DNA of 49,597 nt from Gemmatimonadales bacterium (lineage in GTDB: Bacteria; Gemmatimonadota; Gemmatimonadetes; Gemmatimonadales; GWC2-71-9): the NCBI GenBank assembly GCA_025927545.1, contig JAICLE010000014.1, forward strand, positions 1 to 49,597, read 5' to 3'. Each line of letters starts with the position of its first letter. Position 1 is the stretch's first letter. The position numbers and the translations under genes were made by a program. Under the pieces are notes generated by a model that saw only the letters and a list, made by a program, of their open reading frames with translations, was not told where the DNA came from and searched no databases. Positions 1 through 7,710 of the stretch are shown here, piece after piece.

Positions 1-1239
1 CCGCGCGGCGAGCGCCTCGGTCTCGCGGTCCACGAACTCGGCCGAGGTCACGACGCCTTCGCCGAACCGGAGGCGCGTCTCGCGCAGCACCCCGTCGCGC
101 AGCGCGATGATGGCGTCGTCGGCCTCGAGTGCGCGCTCCAGGCGATCCACGGTGGCCAGGTCGCGCACGGCGCCGCGGCGGATCGCTTGGGTGAACGCGG
201 CTTCCTCCGTCGCGACGATTTCCTGCTGGATCGCGAGCGCCTGGCGCTCGCGCCCGGCGCGGCCCCAGTCCCAGGGAGACCAGTCGAGCTGCAGCCCCGC
301 GAGCCAGTAGCCGCCGAACTCGTCACCCAGCGGGTTGAGCCCGGGCCGGCCGAGCCCGGCGCGGCCCACGGCGCTGAGTCGCGGCCAGTCGCGGCGGCCG
401 ATCTCCGTGCGCCGGCGGTCGAGCACGTCCAGACTCCGGGCGAACTGCTCGTACTCGGGACGCCGGCGCGCCGCCTCGGACCCGGTGCGCGCCTCCGCGA
501 CATCCGCCGCCATGTCTGGAAGGGCGAGCGTGTCGCGCTCGCCCACTGTCCGGCCGGTGAGATCACCCAGCACGGCCAGCGCCGCGTCCCGATCGGCCGC
601 GAGCTCCGCGAGCGACTGGCGCCGCCGCAGCAGCTCGGCCCCGAGCACGGCCGTGTCGCTGGGGAGCGCCACGCCGGCGCCGACCCGCTCCCGGGCGACG
701 CGGAGCTGCGCTTCGAGATCACCCACGCCGGCCCCGAGCTCGGCGCTCCGCGCCTCGAGCAGCAGCGCGGTGAAGTACGCATCGGCCACGCTCTGCCGGA
801 GCGTGTACAGGCTGGAGCGGACCCCGGCCTGCGACTCGGCGAGCTGGGCGCGCTCGACGTCACTCCGAACGTGGAGACTGGGGTCGAAGATGGGCTGGCG
901 CATGCCGAGGTGCGCGTCGTAACTGTCTTTCGGCAGCGTGAACGGCACGCCGCCCCGGCCCTCGAACGGCAGCGTGGCGACCTCCGACTGGTACTGCGCC
1001 AGCGCCGCCACTTCGAATCGGGGCAGCCACTCGGCGTTCAGACTCCGGAGCCGGAGCGCCGACTGGGCCGCGAGAAGGTCGGTCTGGCGGCCGCGCGGGT
1101 CGCGACGGACGGCTTCATCCTGCAGCGCGCCGAGCCGGAGGGTATCAGGGGCCGATCGCTCCTGGGCGACGGCGCTGCCCGGCCGCGGCCCCAGGACCGC
1201 TGCAGCGAGCGCAAAAGCCATGGGCAGACGACGCATCAT
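1..1239 (-). CDS. TolC-family outer-membrane efflux protein, 3' end cut by window edge
   Basis: The minus strand is open for 413 codons from an ATG at 1239 (a second ATG at 1236) to the window edge. The N-terminus is a signal peptide (MMRRLPMAFALAAAVLG, cleavage near AVAQ). The rest is an alternating helical protein typical of outer-membrane factors: 'AALAQYQSEVATLPFEGRGG', then a QPIFDP turn, a long helix around SVADAYFTALLLEARSAEL, and the repeat half with GLQLDWSPWDWG. Such proteins form the outer-membrane duct of RND, ABC or MFS efflux pumps. The start overlaps the TetR stop as ATGA, so the two genes are translationally coupled and the TetR protein probably controls this pump. Adaptor and pump genes would lie left of the window. 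The C-terminal part is not visible. Confidence 0.9.
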   Translation of the reverse strand, partial: MMRRLPMAFALAAAVLGPRPGSAVAQERSAPDTLRLGALQDEAVRRDPRGRQTDLLAAQSALRLRSLNAEWLPRFEVAALAQYQSEVATLPFEGRGGVPFTLPKDSYDAHLGMRQPIFDPSLHVRSDVERAQLAESQAGVRSSLYTLRQSVADAYFTALLLEARSAELGAGVGDLEAQLRVARERVGAGVALPSDTAVLGAELLRRRQSLAELAADRDAALAVLGDLTGRTVGERDTLALPDMAADVAEARTGSEAARRRPEYEQFARSLDVLDRRRTEIGRRDWPRLSAVGRAGLGRPGLNPLGDEFGGYWLAGLQLDWSPWDWGRAGRERQALAIQQEIVATEEAAFTQAIRRGAVRDLATVDRLERALEADDAIIALRDGVLRETRLRFGEGVVTSAEFVDRETEALAAR

Positions 1240-1895
1240 GGGCGGAGAGCGTTGAGGATGAAGCCGGGCAATGCCGCCCGGCGCTCGTCCAGGAAGCGCT
1301 GGAATGCCCGTTCGTTCATGCCGAACGCGACATTCAGCATCGGGCGGGCGGCGAAGGGAAAGACGCAGAGCGCCAGGACGTTCACCAGGAACTGCTCGGG
1401 GCTGATGGGCCGCATGGTGCCCGCGGCCGCTCGTTCCCGGAGCTGGACGTCGAGCCGGTGTCTCAGCGCCCTTGCCACAGGCACCGGATCCACGCCCACG
1501 AGCCTCGAGACCAGCCCCGGCAGGCGCTCGGGGTGGTGGTGCAACTCGGCCAGGATGTACCCGGGCAGAAAGGGAGTCTTCCGCACCGTGTCGATGTACA
1601 GGTGCACGAAGCGTTCGACTTTTTGCTCCAGGCTGCCCTCCGAGCCGAGCACCTGAGCGACGGCGGGCACGAGCCGCCCTGCCGCTTCCCGAAAGACCGC
1701 CTCGCTGAGCCCGTCCTTGGTGCGGAAGTAGTAGTGCAGCAGCGCCTGGTTGACCCCGGCCTCCTCCGCGATCTCGTGCATCCGCGCGCCGGCGGTGCCT
1801 CGGCGCATGAAGACCGTGCGGGCGGCCCGGAGGATCCGCCGTTCGGTGTCGCCGTTGCGTTCAGCGCTGCGGGTGATTCTGGTTTTACCGGCCAC
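1236..1895 (-). CDS. TetR/AcrR-family transcriptional regulator
   Basis: 219 residues from a GTG start. The N-terminal ~65 residues form the TetR DNA-binding domain: ERRILRAARTVFMRRGTAGA, then the helix-turn-helix MHEIAEEAGVNQALLHYYF and the KDGLSEAVF helix. The remainder is the all-helical ligand/dimer domain, ending PGFILNALRP. Members of this family repress efflux genes and release DNA when a toxic ligand binds. The stop overlaps the start of the TolC-like gene (ATGA), so it is probably the local repressor of that efflux operon. An AT-rich imperfect dyad (1898-1915) sits directly before the start codon and could be its own operator. The ligand cannot be guessed. Confidence 0.93.
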   Translation of the reverse strand: MAGKTRITRSAERNGDTERRILRAARTVFMRRGTAGARMHEIAEEAGVNQALLHYYFRTKDGLSEAVFREAAGRLVPAVAQVLGSEGSLEQKVERFVHLYIDTVRKTPFLPGYILAELHHHPERLPGLVSRLVGVDPVPVARALRHRLDVQLRERAAAGTMRPISPEQFLVNVLALCVFPFAARPMLNVAFGMNERAFQRFLDERRAALPGFILNALRP

Positions 1896-1897
1896 TT

Positions 1898-1915
1898 TAA
1901 TTATCCAGTTAGTTA
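1898..1915 (-). promoter_or_regulatory. Candidate TetR operator, imperfect dyad
   Basis: An AT-rich 18-base stretch in very GC-rich surroundings, three bases upstream of the TetR GTG. The plus strand reads TAATTATCC-AGTTAGTTA, and the halves match as an inverted repeat at 6 of 9 positions. Such a position would block the promoter or translation start, the usual site for TetR autoregulation. The functional call is inference. Confidence 0.4.
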
Positions 1916-1991
1916 CATACGCAAGCTACACCGTTGCCGTGCCCGGGCAAGAGACGACGACCATCTGCCCCGCCGGACGACGCGCAGCTGA

Positions 1992-3287
1992 TCAGAGCCA
2001 GCCGCCCCGGAATCCCGCCTTCAGGAGGCCTCGCACGAGATACGGGCAGCCCCGGAGCAACCGCCACAGCAGACCGCTCCGATAGTTCTCGACCATCAGC
2101 ACGATGGGGCCCTGGTTGAGCCCGAAGTGCCAGGGAGAGATCCAGCCGTCCGGGCTCCCGTCGCCCCGGAACGTGGGATTGAACGTGGCCTTGAACCCGT
2201 ATTTCTCGTGCTGCGGCTTCAGGTGGCCGACCATGTAACGGATGGCCGGCATCACGATGTCCGGGGCGAACGGCAGGGAGGCCACCACGCCCCACGGCGC
2301 GATGGTGCCATCGTCGGGCCCGAACGGAGCCCCCCGCGCGATATAGTCGTAGAACCGGCGCTCCACCCCGTCCAGCTTCCGCACCGACGGTCCCGGCCCG
2401 TCGCTCGCGGTGATGCCCCAGCAGGTCTCGTCGTAGGACGCGAAGCCGTTGGGATTGCGGATGGCGTACTCGCGCTGGATGAGCGTGGCCCGGCGGCTGT
2501 TCTCGAAGTAATCGAGGCCGCGCTCGCGCACGTAGCGGTCCTGGATGCCGCGGAAGTCCACCCAGATGTGGGATAGCTGATGGATGAACAGCGGGCCGGC
2601 ATAGATGAACTCCGTCCCGTAGATCCGCTTCCAGGTGTAGGACGAGAGCCAGGCATCGTAGGACTCGGCCGGCAGCGCGTGCGTGGGTGAGCCGAGTCCG
2701 AGCAGATAGAGAAGGAGCGCTTCGTCGTAGCCCTGCCAGCGGTAGCGCAGGAAACCCCGTTCCGGGCGCCAGCCGTGCGTGACCGCGGCCCCGCCGTTCT
2801 GCGCCCACTGCCAGTCGGCCCGCCGGTACAGCTCGTCGGCAAGGGCCCGGAGCTGGACTTCAGTCTCGGCGTCGCCGTCGAAGTACCGGGCCGCCGCCAG
2901 GCCGCCGGCGAGGAGTAGCACCGTGTCCACCGTGGACAGCTCCGACCGCCACGCTCGGCGGCCGGTCTGCATGTCGAGGAAGTGATAGTAGAAGCCCTGG
3001 TAGCCGGTGGCATCGGGCTGGGGACCGTGAGGACTGTCCCGGAAGAAGCGCAGCGTCGTCAGCACGCGCGCGGCCGCTTCCCCCCGGGAGACGAATCCCC
3101 GCTCCACGCCAACGGGATACGAGGCCAGCGCCAGGCCCGTCGCGGCGATCGAGCATGGCCAGCCCGCGCGGGTCTTGTCGGCGACCAGGCCGTTGGCGGG
3201 ATTGGTCTCGTGCAGGAAGTAGCGGAACGCCTGCTGCTGGAGGCTGTCCAGCATCGCGTCGGCGGCGGTCCGATCGTCGGAGCTCAT
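1992..3287 (-). CDS. Glucoamylase-like glycoside hydrolase (GH144/COG5368 type)
   Basis: 431 residues with the features of the 'glycoamylase' family, an (alpha/alpha)6-barrel group that includes GH144 endo-beta-1,2-glucanases. It begins with LDSLQQQAFRYFLHETNPANG, followed by SIAATGLALASYPVGVERG, GFYYHFLDMQTG, STVDTVLLLAGGLAAARYF, a YDEALLLYLLGLGSP block and the late WGITASDGPG and GVVASLPFAPDI segments. No signal peptide is visible, so the enzyme looks cytoplasmic unless exported by another route. Its ATG overlaps the GH39 stop (ATGA), making it the last gene of the operon starting at 7431. The expected substrate is a beta-glucan or glucose oligosaccharide. The exact linkage is not readable from sequence. 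Confidence 0.85.
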   Translation of the reverse strand: MSSDDRTAADAMLDSLQQQAFRYFLHETNPANGLVADKTRAGWPCSIAATGLALASYPVGVERGFVSRGEAAARVLTTLRFFRDSPHGPQPDATGYQGFYYHFLDMQTGRRAWRSELSTVDTVLLLAGGLAAARYFDGDAETEVQLRALADELYRRADWQWAQNGGAAVTHGWRPERGFLRYRWQGYDEALLLYLLGLGSPTHALPAESYDAWLSSYTWKRIYGTEFIYAGPLFIHQLSHIWVDFRGIQDRYVRERGLDYFENSRRATLIQREYAIRNPNGFASYDETCWGITASDGPGPSVRKLDGVERRFYDYIARGAPFGPDDGTIAPWGVVASLPFAPDIVMPAIRYMVGHLKPQHEKYGFKATFNPTFRGDGSPDGWISPWHFGLNQGPIVLMVENYRSGLLWRLLRGCPYLVRGLLKAGFRGGWL

Positions 3288-4717
3288 CGCTCCAGGGAGA
3301 TGGCCGCCACCCCATGCGGCGGGAGCCCCACCTCGAGGCGCAGGTTATCGGCTTCGAGCGTGGCTGGAAAGGAACTGCGGGACAGGACCGCCTCCGCCTC
3401 GAGCGCACTTACCGCCGCCGCCGACAGATACTCCGGGGAGCCCATCCCGGTCCAGGCGCGGTACGGGTTGGCGTGGTCTTCGTCGATCCGGACGATGGTG
3501 ACCGAGCGCGGCGCGGCCGAGATGCCGGCCAGCGAGATCTGGACGACCTCTCGCGCGATGGGATGGTGCGGCAATGCGTGGTTGGTCAGGATCACGCTGG
3601 TCTCCCCCGCACCCTTCACGACCCAGCAGTTCACGGTCGCATGGCTGCCCTCGACCGGAAGCAGCTCGGTCCCCAGGCCGTGGAGGATGAGGTAGGCCGA
3701 GTACGTGGGCTTCGGAATGCCCTGGAGATTCAGCAGGCCGAAGCCACCGTGGAAGGGTACGCTCGCGTAGTAGTTCTCGGCGAACACGTCGGTGAAGACC
3801 CAGAAGCTGTAACCTTCAACCAAGCCGCTCGCTTCGAGGATGGTGTTGACCACGAAGGCCGCGGCATAGGGCTGGTCGTGCAGCAGGTCGCGGGAGTTGG
3901 ACGATGTATTCCATTCCGTGTAATACAGCGGGTGGCCCCGCGCGCGATCCCGGGCTCCCTGCGCCTCCTCCCGCATCGCGCCGCGGTGGCTCTTGGCGAG
4001 TTGCGTGATGGTGTCGTCACCCGGGGTGCCGAACGCGTCGGTCGGATAGTGATGGGTGCTCACGAAATCCGCGGCGATACCGTGACCGTCGCAGAAATCC
4101 AGGAACTCGGTGATCCACGCGTTCTTGGCACTCGCCGGCCCGCCGACGCGGAGCCCCGGGTCGATCCCCTTGATGGCCTCCACGGTATGGCGGTAGAGCT
4201 CGAAGTAGTCGGCCTGCGTCCCCGTCCAGAAGGCGTGCAGGTTCGGCTCGTTCCAGACCTCGAAATACCACTCGCGCACCTCCGCGACCCCGTAGCGATC
4301 CACCCAGTGCTGAACCAGCTTCTCGATGAGGGCCGCCCAGGCCCGGTAGTCGCGGGGGGGCGTGACATTGCCCTGGTAGCGGAAGACGGTCTGCCCCCCA
4401 GACGCCAGGGTCGTCGGCATGAAGCTGAGCTCGACGAAGGGACGCATGCCGATGGACAGCAGGTAGTCGATAATGCTGTCCGCATTGAAGAACGAGTAGA
4501 GCAGCCGTTCCTGCTGGCAGGTGAGCGTGCCCATGGGGTCGGACAGGATGCCGTGGAACCGCACGTGGCGGAACCCCAACTCGCGCCGGCAGCGGGCCAG
4601 TTGGCGTTGCCAGTCGGCTCGCAGCGCGAGCGGCGCGTGCCCGCTGCCGACGGTGTGCTCCCAGAAGTGGTCGAGCGCTGTACCCGGGGCCGCGATATTG
4701 GAAGTGAACTGGACCAC
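3284..4717 (-). CDS. GH39-family glycosidase (beta-xylosidase/iduronidase-like)
   Basis: I chose the GTG at 4717 (477 aa) because AGGAGG lies 5 bases upstream; an open frame runs further back but overlaps the dehydrogenase gene. A TIM-barrel GH39 enzyme is indicated by FRHVRFHGILSD near the start, the acid/base motif EVWNEPN (Glu157) and the likely nucleophile in YYTEWN (Glu268). HHYPTDAFG and a beta-sandwich C-terminal domain follow. Family members act on xylosides, glucuronic or iduronic glycosides and other small sugars, with retention of configuration. No signal peptide is seen. It sits 65 bases after the PQQ dehydrogenase and is stop/start coupled to the GH144-like gene, suggesting that the operon handles a sugar-containing substrate. 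Confidence 0.87.
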   Translation of the reverse strand: MVQFTSNIAAPGTALDHFWEHTVGSGHAPLALRADWQRQLARCRRELGFRHVRFHGILSDPMGTLTCQQERLLYSFFNADSIIDYLLSIGMRPFVELSFMPTTLASGGQTVFRYQGNVTPPRDYRAWAALIEKLVQHWVDRYGVAEVREWYFEVWNEPNLHAFWTGTQADYFELYRHTVEAIKGIDPGLRVGGPASAKNAWITEFLDFCDGHGIAADFVSTHHYPTDAFGTPGDDTITQLAKSHRGAMREEAQGARDRARGHPLYYTEWNTSSNSRDLLHDQPYAAAFVVNTILEASGLVEGYSFWVFTDVFAENYYASVPFHGGFGLLNLQGIPKPTYSAYLILHGLGTELLPVEGSHATVNCWVVKGAGETSVILTNHALPHHPIAREVVQISLAGISAAPRSVTIVRIDEDHANPYRAWTGMGSPEYLSAAAVSALEAEAVLSRSSFPATLEADNLRLEVGLPPHGVAAISLER

Positions 4718-4782
4718 CGCTCCCTCCTGATCCCTGAGGATAGGGACGAAGCGGTGGTCCGCGCTGTGACGGGCGCGACTCG

Positions 4783-6423
4783 CTACCGGCCTGCGGGAGC
4801 TTTCGGCAGGCCGAAGATCAGGATGGCGGCGCCCAGGGGATAGCTGAGCTGGAAGTTGCCTCCGCACGCCATGCCGATGAACTGCTCCTTGTCCAGCTCG
4901 AAGCTCATGGGGGTGCCGTTGCACCCGGCACCGGCGTTGAACTGCCAGAGGAGCTTGCCGGTCTTGGAATCGTAGGCGTTGAAGTTGCCGTTGCCCTCAC
5001 CGGTGAAGGTGAGCCCGCCGGCGGTGGAGAGCGACCCGCCCATCATCGGCTGCGGCACCTTGTTCTGCCACGCGATCTTGCCGGTCTTGAGATCGATGGC
5101 GGAGAAGAGGCCGTACTGCTCCTCACCCGGAATGGCCACGAACGCCGAGCCCAGCCAGAGCCGTCCCTTTTCCCACGGGGCCGTGTGGGTGATGTAGTTC
5201 ATCGGCTGATGGAGCGCCGCCACGAAGGCATAGCCCAGCTTGGGATTCACCGAGATCGGCGACCACTCCGAGCCGCCGTTGGCGCCCGGCAGCATCCGGG
5301 TCCCTTTGGCCGTCGGGAGCGCGAACATGTTCTCGTGGGGAACGAAGTTCTGGCTCTTGCGCACCAGCTTGCCCGTTGCCGCATCGACCGCATAGAGCCA
5401 GCCGGTCTTCCCCGCGTGGAGCACGACCTTCTTTCCGCCCAATTCGGTGACAACGGAAGGAGAGGTGGCATCGAGATCCCAGACGTCGTGCGGCACGGTC
5501 TGGTAGTACCACTTGGTCTTCCCCGTGGTCGCGTCGATGGCGACGATGCCGTCGGTGAAGAGATTGTCACCGGGGCGGACGCTCCCGTCGAGATCCGGCG
5601 ACGGGTTGCCCACGGTGGCGTAAATCGTGTTCGACGCCTTGTCGTACGAGGGGGTCGTCCACACGCCGCCGCCGCCGGTCTTCCAGGCATCGGCGTACTT
5701 GGTGCTGTCGGCCTTCTCGCGGGCGATGTCGCGGTGCAGGTCCGCATCCTCGGCGTGCGTCGCCCAGGTGCCCCACCACCCGTTGGTGGCCACCGGGTCA
5801 TCGCCCGGTGCCGGGATCGAGTACCAACGCCACACCTGCTTGCCGGTCGCCATGTCATAGGCGTCCAAGTGGCCGCGAATGCCGTACTCGCCCCCGGAAA
5901 CGCCGACGATCACATGCTCGCCCACGATCAACGGCGCCATCGTGATGCTGTAGCCGAACGTGGGGTCCGCGACCTCCACGTCCCACTTCGGTTTGCCGGT
6001 GCGGGCGTCGAAGGCCAGCAGCCGGGCATCGAGCGTCCCCACGAACACGGTGCCGCCGCCGACGGCCACACCGCGGTTCACAGGACCGCAGCACGTGATG
6101 GTGGTGCCGATCTTGGGCTCCTGCCGCCACAGTTGCTTGTTGGTCCGCAGATCGTAGGCGATAATGGCCTCGCTGTACGGCGTCGTCACGTACATGGTGC
6201 CGTCGACCACGAGAGGCGTGGTTTCGAGGGAGCCCAGCTTGCTGGTGCCCGTCTGGAAGAGCATCCTGGGCACCAGCCGGCTCACGTTGGACGTCGTGAT
6301 CCGCGCCAGCGTGGACCATCGCTGGTTCCAGTCGGTGCCGCCGTAGGTCGTCCAATTACCCTGCGCCTGCGCCGGCGTCACGACCACCGCCGCCGCCAGG
6401 AGGCCCAGCCAAAGCTGTTTCAT
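4783..6423 (-). CDS. PQQ-dependent alcohol dehydrogenase with lanthanide-type DxD motif
   Basis: 546 residues from ATG 6423, with GAGGAG 7 bases upstream; longer open frames upstream are not needed. A Sec signal peptide (MKQLWLGLLAAAVVVTPAQA) predicts periplasmic location. The eight-bladed quinoprotein propeller shows repeated 'D..TGK..W' blade ends. The vicinal disulfide Cys111-Cys112 (TITCCGP) characteristic of methanol/ethanol dehydrogenases is present, as are metal ligands Glu179 (SGGEYG) and Asn273 (VGNPSP). The catalytic Asp316 lies in WDLD, followed by Asp318. An Asp two residues after the catalytic Asp is the feature that separates lanthanide-using XoxF/ExaF enzymes from calcium-using MxaF. 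There is no CxxCH cytochrome domain, so electrons need a separate acceptor; the blue-copper gene directly upstream is the natural candidate. PQQ synthesis genes are not in the window. Confidence 0.92.
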   Translation of the reverse strand: MKQLWLGLLAAAVVVTPAQAQGNWTTYGGTDWNQRWSTLARITTSNVSRLVPRMLFQTGTSKLGSLETTPLVVDGTMYVTTPYSEAIIAYDLRTNKQLWRQEPKIGTTITCCGPVNRGVAVGGGTVFVGTLDARLLAFDARTGKPKWDVEVADPTFGYSITMAPLIVGEHVIVGVSGGEYGIRGHLDAYDMATGKQVWRWYSIPAPGDDPVATNGWWGTWATHAEDADLHRDIAREKADSTKYADAWKTGGGGVWTTPSYDKASNTIYATVGNPSPDLDGSVRPGDNLFTDGIVAIDATTGKTKWYYQTVPHDVWDLDATSPSVVTELGGKKVVLHAGKTGWLYAVDAATGKLVRKSQNFVPHENMFALPTAKGTRMLPGANGGSEWSPISVNPKLGYAFVAALHQPMNYITHTAPWEKGRLWLGSAFVAIPGEEQYGLFSAIDLKTGKIAWQNKVPQPMMGGSLSTAGGLTFTGEGNGNFNAYDSKTGKLLWQFNAGAGCNGTPMSFELDKEQFIGMACGGNFQLSYPLGAAILIFGLPKAPAGR

Positions 6424-6445
6424 TGCATTGCTCCTCGACAAAGTG

Positions 6446-6997
6446 TCAACTGCCGCCGACCGTCCGCTCACGGACGATCCGCTCGACGGTGGGAAATTTC
6501 TGCTGTGCGGCCGCGGGCACCGGCAGCCAATCGCCGGTGCCGGCCCTGCCCTTGAAGTAGTCGAAGGGGAGCGCACCGGGGCCGGCGGACTTCCCGACCA
6601 CGAGCCGCCCCACCATCCCCGCTGCCTCATGCGGCATGCAGAAGAAGTCGTACACGCCCGGTACCGTGAGCGTCACGTCGAAGTGATCTCCCGGATTCAC
6701 CAGGAACCCCGAATCCCAGGGGGCGGCTCCTTCGGGGATGCGGAGCGAGTGATGGCCGTTCTTCGGGTGATAGGCGGTTGTGGTATGGACATTCTCCTTC
6801 ACCAGCCAGCGAATCGTCGTCCCGGGCTCGACCAGCAGGCCAACCGGGTCGAACCAGACTTTGCTGCCCGCCGGGTCACTCCGCATCGCGATCTCGACCA
6901 CCGCGCCCGCCGAGACCGGCGCGCGTCGCCAGGCCGGCAGCGCCAGCCCGGCAATGACCGCCCCACCAGTCCGGATGAACCCGCGTCGCGTGGTCAT
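6446..6997 (-). CDS. Tat-exported cupredoxin (plastocyanin/azurin-like)
   Basis: 183 residues from ATG 6997, chosen because it begins a twin-arginine signal (MTTRRGFIRTGGAVIAGLAL); a longer GTG frame would bury it. The mature domain carries all type-1 copper ligands: His71 (ENVH), then Cys120, His123 and Met128 in FFCMPHEAAGM. Such proteins shuttle single electrons in the periplasm. The gene starts 8 bases after the secreted-protein gene and ends 22 bases before the PQQ dehydrogenase, so it probably accepts electrons from that enzyme in place of the usual cytochrome cL. About 50 extra residues follow the copper site and may dock the partner. That partnership is inferred from operon position. 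Confidence 0.88.
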   Translation of the reverse strand: MTTRRGFIRTGGAVIAGLALPAWRRAPVSAGAVVEIAMRSDPAGSKVWFDPVGLLVEPGTTIRWLVKENVHTTTAYHPKNGHHSLRIPEGAAPWDSGFLVNPGDHFDVTLTVPGVYDFFCMPHEAAGMVGRLVVGKSAGPGALPFDYFKGRAGTGDWLPVPAAAQQKFPTVERIVRERTVGGS

Positions 6998-7005
6998 GGC
7001 GTGGC

Positions 7006-7431
7006 CTACTTGAGCGCGGCCGCCTTCGCGGCCGAGATGTACCACAGGATGATGTGGTAGTGCGGCTCGGCGACGCCAGGGTGCCCGGCGTTGTAGACGA
7101 TGTCCACGTGATCCACCTGCTCACCCTTCCCCGACTTGAGGTCGTTGAACGCCTTCTGGTCGTTCATGGCCTTGAGCGGGATCATGTAGATCGAGCTCAC
7201 CAGGTTACCCTGTCGGTCGTAGGCCAGGAACGGACCGGCCGGCAGCGTTGCCGGATCCGCGTAGAGCGTCCCCAGCCCCGGCAGAAAATCGGGGAGCTGA
7301 ACCAGCGTGCTGACCTTCTTGTATCCGTCGCCCGGGGGAGCCTTGCGCTGGGCCAGGGCACTCTGGGGCGTGATCAGCAGGAGGCCGAGGCCGAAGACGG
7401 CACCCAGCGTTGCGAGAACGAGGCGTTTCAT
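7006..7431 (-). CDS. Small exported protein of unknown function, first gene of PQQ operon
   Basis: 141 residues from ATG 7431, starting with a clear Sec signal peptide (MKRLVLATLGAVFGLGLLL, cleavage after ALAQ). The mature part has LPDFLPGLGTLYADPATLPAGP, a strand-rich core with FLAYDRQGNLVSSIYMIPL, and a His cluster PHYHIILWY near the C-terminus that could bind metal. It resembles the DUF5602/TTHB210-like group of exported proteins, a weak recognition. It leads the operon and is 8 bases from the cupredoxin, so a role in the same periplasmic redox path is likely, perhaps in copper or substrate handling. The function is unknown. Confidence 0.75.
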   Translation of the reverse strand: MKRLVLATLGAVFGLGLLLITPQSALAQRKAPPGDGYKKVSTLVQLPDFLPGLGTLYADPATLPAGPFLAYDRQGNLVSSIYMIPLKAMNDQKAFNDLKSGKGEQVDHVDIVYNAGHPGVAEPHYHIILWYISAAKAAALK

Positions 7432-7666
7432 GGAATGGCTTCTCTCTACGAGTGGGATCGTCGTCCGGGCTTGCCGACTCGCGCGCCAAGCTCGGTCAGT
7501 CGCCTGACCGGAATACCCCGAGGCCTCGGACAGCCCCCGGCGACGCCGCAGTTTCGAGGGCCCGTGCGAACGGCGCATCGGGCTCCTGACCGCCGCAGGC
7601 CACCAGGGCCGTGGTCGGTTCCGAAGTGATGCCATAGTGGCCTACAACGTGGTTGCGGCCAATAGC

Positions 7667-7679
7667 GCGTTCGTACCAT
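7667..7679 (+). promoter_or_regulatory. 13-base motif upstream of the PQQ operon
   Basis: GCGTTCGTACCAT occurs here, in the 279-base gap between the PAS-LuxR gene and the PQQ operon, and again exactly on the opposite strand at 8409-8421 upstream of the PAS-LuxR gene. The rest of the gap (7432-7710) holds the operon's presumed promoter and no gene that I can support. A binding site for the PAS-LuxR regulator is a reasonable inference. Confidence 0.4.
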
Positions 7680-7710
7680 CGGCGTCAACACACATCCCGC
7701 GGAGGTGGCG

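Noticed and set aside
4718-4924. Longer N-terminus for the GH39 protein
   Set aside because: It overlaps the dehydrogenase gene and lacks the AGGAGG found before GTG 4717; its residues are Arg/His/Pro-rich noise.
6424-6630. Extended start of the PQQ dehydrogenase
   Set aside because: It would overlap the cupredoxin gene and bury the signal peptide that begins at 6423.
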